Assembly: GCA_019057975.1 (NCBI GenBank)
Contig: JAHLWJ010000087.1
Location: 1 to 15,124, forward strand
From: Promethearchaeota archaeon
Lineage (GTDB): Archaea > Asgardarchaeota > Lokiarchaeia > Sigynarchaeales > SOKP01
Direction of reading: 5' to 3'
DNA length: 15,124 nucleotides
The notes beneath the pieces were generated by a model. It worked only from the letters and a program-made list of their open reading frames with translations, did no database searches and had not been told where the DNA came from. Shown one piece after another: positions 6,864 through 13,991 of the stretch (positions within the stretch are counted from its first letter, which is position 1; every line of letters starts with the position of its first letter). Both the position numbers and the translations under genes were made by a program.

Positions 6864-8126
6864 ATGAAAGCTAAAGCTAAGTTCATTGTAATATATTTGC
6901 TTTTCTTCCCTATAGCATTTTCAGCCTACTCAACAGCCCCATTACTTTCTACGGTTTCGTATATTAACCCTTTCATTTCATCACCGGATTACGGTGTTTC
7001 TAATTATGACATTACTCAAAATGTAACATATCAAGTTGAAATCAATTTTACACTAACTCATAGTTCTATGACTAGCTATGAATATTGGTTTAAATTTTCT
7101 AGGTTAAATGATAGACAACCAAATTCGTTATTAACTCAATATTGTCCTCCATACCAAGAAAGTGAGTTAATCTTTAGTAAAATTACTGGAAATAGTACTC
7201 CTTCATATATATTACGTGATGAATTTAACAACACTTATGATTTATTTAATAATACTTTAGACTATAATGAAAAAATCACATTAGATCAGGAATATAATAT
7301 TACTTTAAATGAGGTAAGCTTTAATGATATCAATGAATTGGATATAGGGACATATAATGAATCTGATGAAATTTTTGATTTATATTGCAACAGATCAGAA
7401 ACTTGTTATGAAAGAGATGATTCTGCTCTAATTACTGCTTCGGATAGCATCGTGGATCCTAGCGATAATCCTATTGAAAAAGCAGAAAAAATTTGTAATT
7501 GGGTATCTAATTATTTAACTTATAGCGATTCTATGCCTGGTCAAGAAAAAGGTGCATTATGGGCTTATAATAACGAACAAGGTGATTGTAGTGAATATTC
7601 AAGTTTAATGATTACATTATTGAGAATTCAAGGTATACCTGCTCGGAAGGTTACTGGATTTTGCATATCTGCAAATCCTGCTACTAAGCCATACGTTGGA
7701 AAGCAATGGATTTTTTCAATTTTTGGATCAAGTGAAAGTTCTTCCACAGATTTTTTAGGACATGCATGGGTAGAATACTACGTTCCTAATATTGGTTGGA
7801 TTGCCTGTGATCCTACTTGGCATAGTAATAATTATAATTATTTCAATAGAATTGACTTTCTCCGCTTTAACTTAAATATTGGTCAATGGTTCTCTGTTCC
7901 TCAATTACCTGATGAAAGTGAATTTCCAAATCCATGTGTTGTATTCTATGAAGCTTCAGATTTTTATTATACTTATCAAGTTAAAATAACAGTTTTAGAA
8001 TCGAATTTTACACCCTTAAGTTCATTTCCATTGATTTTCTTTGTATTTATTGGAATTGGGGTGGCTGCTATTTTAATTACAGTAATTCTTATAACGAGAA
8101 TTAGGAGAAACAAAGGAAATTATTAA
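6864..8126 (+). CDS. Secreted, membrane-anchored transglutaminase-like (papain-fold) protein
   Basis: A 420-residue protein. Residues 1-26 form a signal peptide or N-terminal anchor (basic start, hydrophobic stretch 7-20, small residues after). A beta-rich, Asn/Tyr/Thr-rich region follows (about 30-200). The transglutaminase-like core holds the Cys-His-Asp triad in its usual contexts: C242 in 'GDCSEYSSL', H300 in 'GHAWVEYY' and D316 in 'CDPTW'. A C-terminal membrane span (about 388-411) is followed by a short basic tail, so the enzyme domain should face outside. At least nine Asn-X-Ser/Thr sequons lie in the outer part, consistent with archaeal N-glycosylation. Archaeal members of this superfamily are mostly thought to be proteases or peptide-crosslinking enzymes; the substrate is unknown. 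Possible disulfides involve C94, C175 and C181. It converges with the GTPase fusion gene 28 bases downstream. Confidence 0.85.
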   Translation: MKAKAKFIVIYLLFFPIAFSAYSTAPLLSTVSYINPFISSPDYGVSNYDITQNVTYQVEINFTLTHSSMTSYEYWFKFSRLNDRQPNSLLTQYCPPYQESELIFSKITGNSTPSYILRDEFNNTYDLFNNTLDYNEKITLDQEYNITLNEVSFNDINELDIGTYNESDEIFDLYCNRSETCYERDDSALITASDSIVDPSDNPIEKAEKICNWVSNYLTYSDSMPGQEKGALWAYNNEQGDCSEYSSLMITLLRIQGIPARKVTGFCISANPATKPYVGKQWIFSIFGSSESSSTDFLGHAWVEYYVPNIGWIACDPTWHSNNYNYFNRIDFLRFNLNIGQWFSVPQLPDESEFPNPCVVFYEASDFYYTYQVKITVLESNFTPLSSFPLIFFVFIGIGVAAILITVILITRIRRNKGNY

Positions 8127-8154
8127 TAAATAGTAAATTAATTTATATCTTTTT

Positions 8155-9621
8155 TTAAATATATGTATGAATTATATCTATAAGGTTTTTAGAGAAAGCT
8201 GGTAAATTTTTCTCTATCTTTTCAATTTGGAGAGTTTTCTCAATAAACATTAACAAGTATAGATTATATTTTTCGACCTGAATTTTTTTAAATATTACTT
8301 TTTTAGAGTCATCAGCGATTCCTGAAGATATTAAAAAATCTTGCTGTAAAATTTTAAACTCTTTGAAAGTCTTATAGAGTTCTTGAAAATGAGGGGCAGA
8401 AATTTCAAATACTCTTTCAGAAACTTCATCTTTAGAATAATTAGATAAAATTATTCCATTTTCATTTAATAACAATATTGCGTCTGAATTTGTTTTCTTA
8501 GCAAACTTTTTTAATTGATTCCTGAATAATTCTCGATTAGGACTTAATTGTGAAAGCCCAAAGGAATATGCTGTTATTAGGCTCCAGTGATTAAAAATAC
8601 TAGTTTGGAAAATTTTAATTAAAAACCTATCAGAATTCTTCTCTATTTCATCTGCAATTATCTCCAAATTTTTGAAAATTTCTTTTGACCCCTTTAGATC
8701 TGGATCAAATTTATTTAAGCAAACTACAATAGGAGGGAATTCATCCAAGTCAATTAAAGAATTTGTAATATTCTTAAAAAGTTCTAGGGCTTCCTCAATC
8801 CTCTCAACATCTTGAATATCAACAAAAAAGAAGATTAAATCTACGTTATACAAATAAAGTTTACTTTGTTCAAAAAATTTCTCTCGATATTGTTTTTGAC
8901 CACCTAGATCCCAAAGTGAGATCACAGAATTTTGCTCTTCAAAAATGTTTTCCTCTGATCTTTCAACACCTCTAGTAGGTAAAGCCTTTATAATTTCTGA
9001 ATATCTCCTTCTTATTCCCATCAAAAAACTTGATTTCCCTGCTTTGTCTAATCCTGTTAATAGTACCTTTATTTGTCTCCTCACAGAAAAAGGATCTTTT
9101 AAGTCCTTAGTGAATTCAAACAATTCTTCTCTTATATCATCCATAATTCTTTTTTGATCATCAAATTCTTTGTCTGTTTGTATTTGGCTAGCGGCCTTAT
9201 CAATAATAATTCTCAAGTATTTCATATTCTCATAAAAAAAGACACTATCATCCTCGTTGATTAATACGGTAATAGTAGCTGCCAGAGCTTGACCACGCGC
9301 TTTTTCTTCAGGAATGAGAAAAAAATATGTTAAACCATTTAATTTTAAGTCTGGAAACGGTAATATACCAAAATAATTAACCCCTACATCTGAGCCTTGT
9401 GAATCTTGATAAACTGAATCACCCATAAGTAAACTGATGGTTTTCATTGCAATTAAAAGCCCAGCTTTCTCATCTAAATCAATAGGCCAAACAACTCTAG
9501 GTGCTGGACCCTTTTCATCGAATATACTTAAAACAATTGCCTTGATTAAATCGGATTTATTATTATTATCGTTTTCTTTATCGATTTGGTTCCTTTTCGA
9601 TGTAGAGTTGTTATTAGTCAA
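8155..9621 (-). CDS. Three-domain protein: longin-like, Arf/Rag-type small GTPase, roadblock-like
   Basis: A 488-residue protein. A short polar N-terminus precedes a longin-like domain (about 25-147; 'AIVLSIFDEKGPAP' and 'FGILPFP...LTYFFLIP'). The GTPase (about 183-360) has every G motif: G1 'GLDKAGKS' (190-197), a switch-I Thr in 'PTRG' (T216), G3 'WDLGGQ' (237-242), G4 'NKFD' (303-306) and G5 'TS' (340-341). A roadblock/longin-like C-terminus (about 368-465) begins 'FAKKTNSDAILLLNENG'. The Arf-like P-loop and WDxGGQ place it in the Arf/Rag/MglA area. There is no lipidation Cys motif. In Rag GTPases the C-terminal roadblock mediates dimerisation, so this protein probably dimerises or binds another roadblock protein; the longin part may act in cis as a regulator. 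It starts with TTG at 9621 behind AAGGGGA, because an in-frame stop at 9631-9633 excludes earlier starts and the first ATG is residue 59. Confidence 0.9.
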   Translation of the reverse strand: MTNNNSTSKRNQIDKENDNNNKSDLIKAIVLSIFDEKGPAPRVVWPIDLDEKAGLLIAMKTISLLMGDSVYQDSQGSDVGVNYFGILPFPDLKLNGLTYFFLIPEEKARGQALAATITVLINEDDSVFFYENMKYLRIIIDKAASQIQTDKEFDDQKRIMDDIREELFEFTKDLKDPFSVRRQIKVLLTGLDKAGKSSFLMGIRRRYSEIIKALPTRGVERSEENIFEEQNSVISLWDLGGQKQYREKFFEQSKLYLYNVDLIFFFVDIQDVERIEEALELFKNITNSLIDLDEFPPIVVCLNKFDPDLKGSKEIFKNLEIIADEIEKNSDRFLIKIFQTSIFNHWSLITAYSFGLSQLSPNRELFRNQLKKFAKKTNSDAILLLNENGIILSNYSKDEVSERVFEISAPHFQELYKTFKEFKILQQDFLISSGIADDSKKVIFKKIQVEKYNLYLLMFIEKTLQIEKIEKNLPAFSKNLIDIIHTYI

Positions 9622-9625
9622 TTTA

Positions 9626-9632
9626 TCCCCTT
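9626..9632 (-). promoter_or_regulatory. Purine-rich ribosome-binding site before a TTG start
   Basis: AAGGGGA, with its G-run ending five bases before TTG at 9619-9621. It supports TTG as the start of the GTPase fusion, for which no ATG exists before residue 59. Confidence 0.45.
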
Positions 9633-9735
9633 ATCCTTAGCTATAAAGTAATACTTTAGAAAGCACTTTAATATACTCAAAATAATAATTACTATTAAAT
9701 AATTACTTTTCTCTCCTAAAGAATGTTTTAATCTT

Positions 9736-11526
9736 TTATGGATTAAACTTCAAACTTGCAAGTTTAGATGGTATGAATATTTCTTTTATAAAATCTACCA
9801 AAGTGAGATTACATCTTTTAAGTTCATTTAATGAGATATGCTCTATTGCTCCATTTTGGATAAAAATTTGATAATCTTCTTGTTTCTTAACCTTTTCTAT
9901 TACATCAATTTCAGCATCTTTTTTAAAATGAGCAGAGTTAGTATAGTAAAATGTGTCTCCACTAGATTGAGGTATCGCAATTTTTGGAAAATGTTTTAAA
10001 TCTAATTTCGCAAAACGAAACGGTGCTTTCTTTGAGATATTTTCACTTAACACATATGACATGTTATTTTTTTTAGAGGTTTCCAAACATATTTTATTCA
10101 TCTCACTTAAGATTTTTTTTCCAAAATTGAATGCATCTGAATGTTCATGCAGTTCAAAATCAGTTAGAAATTTAACAGCTTCATTTAATCCTATAAAACT
10201 TATTGATAAGTGTTGATCTTCTAGATTATAGAGCTTCTTATTATTGATTATGCCACTACATAGCGGTAAGTGTTTCAATTTCAACCTTCTTTTTATTATT
10301 TCATATTTTTTTAATAATATCTGAGAAGATATCTTCATATTAGTATCAACAATCTCTAAAAAGTTTGCTTCATCTTTGCCGATATACGCAAATCGAGGAA
10401 GATTTATACAAATTTCTTGAAGCATGCCTGAATTGATAAATGATAATGGCTCTCTATATCTATCATCCAAAGTATTGATATTTGAATTTATTAGTATAGG
10501 CGTTTTCATAGTGTCAATTTCGTCCCAAACATTCAGAAACGCATCATTGAACTTATCTAACCAGAGATTATTCAATACTATCTCATGCTTTGGGGTTTTA
10601 AATGGGTTATTATTATCATCACCTTCTTTAAAAACTATTGTCAGTGCGTTAAATAACTTTAGACACTCTTCATTATATTCTTCATAATAACCTCTAGTTT
10701 TACTGATAATAGGAACCTTTAAAAATGACTCAAAAACAGTAGGACTAGTTAGAATGGAACTAGAAGAAATAGTACTACCCGTCATAACCGATAAATGATT
10801 TAATTCATAGATTAAATTTCTCATTGCAAGAATTAAATCTGAGTCGTTTACTCCTTTAACATAAGGTGCTAAAAACATTGTCAAGTATCTATATCCTTGG
10901 TTCCCACAAAATTCATTTTGAGTTAGTGCTAACCATTTAACCAGATGATTGAGCGCTTCTTTTAAGTTGCTAGCTGGTTTTAATTTACAGCAAGGGATAA
11001 AATTATTAATAGGTGGTAATCCATGTTCTAAAATTATACGAGGATCCCAAATTTGGGTCAAAGGTCTTAAATCAAAATATCTTAACTTATGAATATGGAG
11101 ATCTCCAGATAAATGGGCTGCTGATTCTTCACTATTCAAAATTTTTAAATGAGCATATTCTTCAGAGATTCGATTCGCAGCCCAATTATGGATTTTTTCG
11201 GGGTTAATTATTTTTTCTGGATGACTATTAAATCCTCTTTCAAGAATTTTTTCATAGTCCATTAAAGGGATTCCTATTCTCGTGTATAATTTACGTTCAT
11301 TTTCAAAGTGCTGCTCAGAAAGTATTGAACAAACTATTTCTCTTATATGTGGCCCTGAGAGAAACTGTATTCCAGAACTAATAATCCTTCTGGCGACTAG
11401 TTCTGTAATTTTATTAGCATTAGCTTCGCTCATTCCAGTTTCTTTTATAATACTTTCAATAATTCTCGATGAATCAAATTCAGCTAAATCTCCTTCGGTT
11501 CTAAAAACTTTTGGAAATAAGTCCAT
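9736..11526 (-). CDS. NrdD-like protein with ATP-cone but lacking the glycyl-radical domain
   Basis: A 596-residue homologue of class III anaerobic ribonucleotide reductase. The N-terminal ATP-cone (about 4-95) is followed by family hallmarks: 'HLSGDLHIHKLRYFD' (138-152), 'WDPRIILEHGLPP' (160-172), 'KWLALTQNEFCGNQGY' (197-212) with 'FLAPY' (218-222), 'INLPR' (374-378) and 'YYTNSAHFKKDAEID' (527-541). After 'NGAIEH' (558-563) the protein ends within about 35 residues. The CxxC...CxxC zinc site and the glycyl-radical loop, about 100 residues in normal NrdD, are absent, and the 115 bases downstream hold no coding remnant. The stretch before 'INLPR' (343-373), where NrdD carries its finger-loop cysteines, has only C373. 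It should therefore not reduce ribonucleotides by the known route. A nucleotide-sensing or regulatory role is possible. The frame is clean over its whole length, which argues against recent decay. ATG at 11526 has a TATA-like box about 31 bases upstream. Confidence 0.85.
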   Translation of the reverse strand: MDLFPKVFRTEGDLAEFDSSRIIESIIKETGMSEANANKITELVARRIISSGIQFLSGPHIREIVCSILSEQHFENERKLYTRIGIPLMDYEKILERGFNSHPEKIINPEKIHNWAANRISEEYAHLKILNSEESAAHLSGDLHIHKLRYFDLRPLTQIWDPRIILEHGLPPINNFIPCCKLKPASNLKEALNHLVKWLALTQNEFCGNQGYRYLTMFLAPYVKGVNDSDLILAMRNLIYELNHLSVMTGSTISSSSILTSPTVFESFLKVPIISKTRGYYEEYNEECLKLFNALTIVFKEGDDNNNPFKTPKHEIVLNNLWLDKFNDAFLNVWDEIDTMKTPILINSNINTLDDRYREPLSFINSGMLQEICINLPRFAYIGKDEANFLEIVDTNMKISSQILLKKYEIIKRRLKLKHLPLCSGIINNKKLYNLEDQHLSISFIGLNEAVKFLTDFELHEHSDAFNFGKKILSEMNKICLETSKKNNMSYVLSENISKKAPFRFAKLDLKHFPKIAIPQSSGDTFYYTNSAHFKKDAEIDVIEKVKKQEDYQIFIQNGAIEHISLNELKRCNLTLVDFIKEIFIPSKLASLKFNP

Positions 11527-11552
11527 AGTTAGGCAAAAAGAAGTGTTTTATG

Positions 11553-11562
11553 AAAATTTAAA
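11553..11562 (-). promoter_or_regulatory. TATA box for the NrdD-like gene
   Basis: TTTTAAATTT on the minus strand is centred about 31 bases upstream of the ATG at 11526, with no Shine-Dalgarno between, which suggests a leaderless mRNA. Confidence 0.4.
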
Positions 11563-11789
11563 AATTATCTTTTTAATTATTATATTCGAGAGATTTAAAA
11601 AACTAAATTATTAATAGGTTAAATAGGGGAATTATACTTTGTTATATAAAAATATAAAGAATTTCTTAATAATGTCTTTAAACTCACTACATCTTGTAAT
11701 CCTTTAAGTTCTTTATCGGTAAGGAGAAGTTATTATTTATATATCTCGATTTCTTGTTTTTTATAGAATATCTATACTCTCTATAGCTT

Positions 11790-11797
11790 ATTTTATA
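11790..11797 (+). promoter_or_regulatory. TATA box for the nuclease-like gene
   Basis: TTTTATAA is centred about 24 bases before the ATG at 11818. It fits a leaderless start at that ATG better than one at the GTG at 11809, which lies too close to the box. Confidence 0.4.
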
Positions 11798-11817
11798 AAG
11801 TTGATAATGTGAAATAT

Positions 11818-12624
11818 ATGTTAAATTTATACTCTGATTCTTCTCTACAAAATTTCTTTACTGAGATTCATTATATTTTAAGAGAAACAGATCCAAAAAT
11901 AACTGAGATATGGTGTGAAATTTCAAAAATTTCTTTTTTTAATGGATTTAGAAAAACAGACCTATACGACTTTTTAGATAAGTTTGAATTTATCTCTCTT
12001 AAGAAGGGAAATTATATTTATTATATCGTAATTGATAAGATTTTATTCATCCTTACCTGTATCAAATTCCTGAAATCTGACATTGCTCATCTTTCTGAAA
12101 TATTAGATTACAGTGGTTTTGAGGTATTAATAAAAGAAATTTTATCAAAAAATAATTATCGGGTAACAACTAATTTTAGATTTTCTGGTTCAAAACTAAA
12201 ATCAAACGTTTCTCAGAAAAGATTTGAGATTGATGTTATTGGAATTTATTTAAAATATATTTTAATCATAGATGCAAAACAATGGAAGCGTAAAGATTCA
12301 TATGGTTCACTTAACAAAGCTGCAAATCTACAATATGATCGAATTAGAGCATTAAAACAAAATCCAGAAGCTTTTTCAAAACTTATTACATCGATTTTAG
12401 GCGAAGAACCTCATATTAAAAAGCAGTTACCATTCACCCTTATACCTATAATGGTTACCCTTGAAGATAATAGCATAAAGTTAAATGAAAACCAGATACC
12501 ACTCGTGTCCATATATGAATTTAATGCTTTTTTGCAAGAGTTCCCAAACAATCTACACTATTTTAAATCAGTTCAAGTAGATAAAGTAGTTCTGCAAAAA
12601 AAATTGGATAAATTCTCACATTAA
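11818..12624 (+). CDS. PD-(D/E)XK nuclease-like protein
   Basis: A 268-residue protein whose central part (about 98-190) looks like a restriction-endonuclease-like fold. The alpha-1 helix is 'GFEVLIKEIL' with E107. The catalytic hairpin is 'FEIDVIG' (D139) followed by 'IIDAKQW' (D152, K154), that is D-x12-D-x-K. A later helix 'AANLQYDRIRAL' carries Q172, as in Mrr- or Hjc-like nucleases. About 95 residues precede the nuclease core and are helical and unrecognised; about 75 follow. All the usual catalytic positions are present, so it may cut DNA in a metal-dependent way. No methyltransferase, helicase or toxin partner is adjacent, so I would not call it a restriction system; repair or junction processing is equally possible. 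I chose the ATG at 11818; a GTG at 11809 would add three residues. It converges with the roadblock gene. Confidence 0.78.
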   Translation: MLNLYSDSSLQNFFTEIHYILRETDPKITEIWCEISKISFFNGFRKTDLYDFLDKFEFISLKKGNYIYYIVIDKILFILTCIKFLKSDIAHLSEILDYSGFEVLIKEILSKNNYRVTTNFRFSGSKLKSNVSQKRFEIDVIGIYLKYILIIDAKQWKRKDSYGSLNKAANLQYDRIRALKQNPEAFSKLITSILGEEPHIKKQLPFTLIPIMVTLEDNSIKLNENQIPLVSIYEFNAFLQEFPNNLHYFKSVQVDKVVLQKKLDKFSH

Positions 12625-12674
12625 ATGTAAAAAAAGAATTTAGCTACTTTTATGTGTTTAAAATGAAAAAATTA

Positions 12675-13709
12675 TTATTTTTCTAAACCCAAATAGTATA
12701 TTATTTGTTTCTTTATAAGATTTACAGCAATGGAAATAATTCCACTTTTAACTTTGGGGTGAGAAAATAGAATTAAAATCATATCTTTTAAACTTGGAGA
12801 TTCTCTATCAATAGGAGCTAAATCTAATACACCTTCACTCCCTTTTACACTTATAGATTTTAGTGTGCCTGCGCTTAAGCCATGAATAATATCAGAACCT
12901 ATCATTGAAAGATTTATTCCAATCGTGCTAAATAAAGATTCTGATATCCTGCTTGAGATTGCTGAAGCTAACATTGTCCCATCTGTTTTGATAATCGCTG
13001 AAGCTTCTATTCGAGAATCAAGTGTAATTAATTCATTTAAAATTTCATTCATGCTAGAAGGAGGAATTTTCTTTTCAGGCTCTTTTTTAGTTTTAGATTC
13101 AGCTACAGGCGGTTCTAATTTCTTCACAGATATCTTTTTAGATAGAAAGCTTAGAACTTCAGTCATATCTTTTTCTAATCTTTTCTGTTTTGAAATAGAT
13201 ACTTCGGCTTCTGATGTCTTGGCGGGAATAGGAACTAATGAAGGTTTTGGTTTTTCTTTCTCCTCTTCAAGAATTGATTGTTTAAGTTTTGAAAACGCAT
13301 CAGAAATGGGATCTATAGAGGTAGAAGGGGTAGGTTGGAAGTCTTTTTTAACTGATAATAACGAACTCTGAAATGGTTTTGGTGTAATTTCTTGTAGAAT
13401 TTGGGTTTTTCCTTCCCCTATTTCTTGTTCAGATTCGTCTGGAACATCATTTAAAGAATCAGTATCAACATATTCACTGGCTTCTGATGGAATTTCATCA
13501 AGATTTAATTCCATTTCTTTTGGAATTTCCTGCAACTCAATTTTTTCTTGCTCTTTAACGCTACTTTCAGTTGATATTTTAATTCTTTCTGATTTTTTTT
13601 TTTTAGTTCTAGTAGATTTAGAAGAGATTGGCAGTAAAGCACCACATTTTCTACATGTACGACTCTTTGCTTCGTTATTTGTTGTACCACAATTCTGACA
13701 AATGATAAT
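12675..13709 (-). CDS. Zinc-ribbon plus roadblock/LC7 protein, probable ATT start
   Basis: A 344-residue protein if started at ATT 13709. A zinc ribbon at the N-terminus ('CQNCG', C4 and C7; 'CRKCG', C19 and C22) is joined to a Lys-rich and then acidic, Pro/Ser/Glu-rich linker (about 25-218). The C-terminus (about 220-344) is a roadblock/LC7 domain: 'MNEILNELITLDSRIEASAI' then 'IKTDGTMLAS'. The first standard start in frame, TTG at 13535, would discard the zinc ribbon. The frame is open from a stop at 13749-13751 and has no ATG, GTG or TTG before the ribbon. A strong GGAGGGGAG (13718-13726) stands eight bases before ATT. Roadblock proteins dimerise and serve as GTPase platforms or activators (MglB, Ragulator). 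This one lies 282 bases downstream of a Rag-like GTPase on the same strand, so a partnership is plausible. A run of 12 A on the coding strand encodes four Lys. Confidence 0.82.
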   Translation of the reverse strand: MIICQNCGTTNNEAKSRTCRKCGALLPISSKSTRTKKKKSERIKISTESSVKEQEKIELQEIPKEMELNLDEIPSEASEYVDTDSLNDVPDESEQEIGEGKTQILQEITPKPFQSSLLSVKKDFQPTPSTSIDPISDAFSKLKQSILEEEKEKPKPSLVPIPAKTSEAEVSISKQKRLEKDMTEVLSFLSKKISVKKLEPPVAESKTKKEPEKKIPPSSMNEILNELITLDSRIEASAIIKTDGTMLASAISSRISESLFSTIGINLSMIGSDIIHGLSAGTLKSISVKGSEGVLDLAPIDRESPSLKDMILILFSHPKVKSGIISIAVNLIKKQIIYYLGLEK

Positions 13710-13991
13710 AGCTTTATCTCCCCTCCATGAATTTAAATTACTAAAAAATTATTAAAGGTGTTAATTCTCATGAGTCTTTATTATATCTATAGTAAATTTA
13801 TGAATTTGCTGATTTTTAGTTTTTTGCTGTATAATTTATTAATAAAAATCTGATTTTATTAATATTAGCAACAATAAATTAACGTTTTAATATATTCTCA
13901 AAATGTAAATTTTGGAGTTTATTATCTAAAAATTAATCGTACTGATAAAACTAGCAATTTAGGAATTATGTATTTTTAATAGCGACTTTTA
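13710..13991. other. AT-rich intergenic region upstream of the roadblock gene
   Basis: These 282 bases lie between two minus-strand genes. The end nearest the roadblock gene holds its ribosome-binding site and a TATA-like box (around 13748-13756). No other gene, RNA or repeat is apparent. The gap suggests the two genes have separate promoters. Confidence 0.55.
13718..13726 (-). promoter_or_regulatory. Strong Shine-Dalgarno site before an ATT start
   Basis: GGAGGGGAG on the minus strand, the best ribosome-binding site in the window. Its last GGAG ends eight bases before ATT at 13707-13709, directly before the zinc ribbon. It decides the start of the roadblock protein. Confidence 0.7.

Larger units (their letters stand above)
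11527..11817. other. AT-rich intergenic region between divergent genes
   Basis: These 291 bases separate the NrdD-like gene from the nuclease-like gene. They hold the candidate TATA boxes for both and an AAGGAG site at 11721-11726 followed by a short open frame. I see no tRNA, hairpin-rich RNA or conserved gene in it. Confidence 0.6.

Noticed and set aside
9622..9735. Frameshifted remnant of the missing NrdD C-terminus
   Set aside because: All frames here are short and AT-rich, with no Cys pairs or glycyl-radical motif, so the truncation is not explained by a nearby frameshift.
11527..11817. tRNA or other structured RNA in the longest intergenic gaps
   Set aside because: The gaps are AT-rich with no GC-rich stems, no tRNA arm signatures and no CCA; nothing supports an RNA gene.
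11818..12624. Nuclease-like gene as part of a restriction-modification system or mobile element
   Set aside because: No methyltransferase for DNA, transposase, integrase or terminal repeats lie near it; the only methyltransferase in the window is of the tRNA Trm9 type.
12925..13371. 148-residue plus-strand frame opposite the roadblock gene
   Set aside because: Antisense shadow of the acidic linker and roadblock start.
13505..13690. 61-residue open frame on the minus strand
   Set aside because: It overlaps the zinc-ribbon region in another frame and its translation is low-complexity; the real frame there encodes the CxxC...CxxC ribbon.
13714..13728. ATG at 13728 on the minus strand as start of the roadblock gene
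   Set aside because: It is in another frame and stops after four codons; its bases form the Shine-Dalgarno site.
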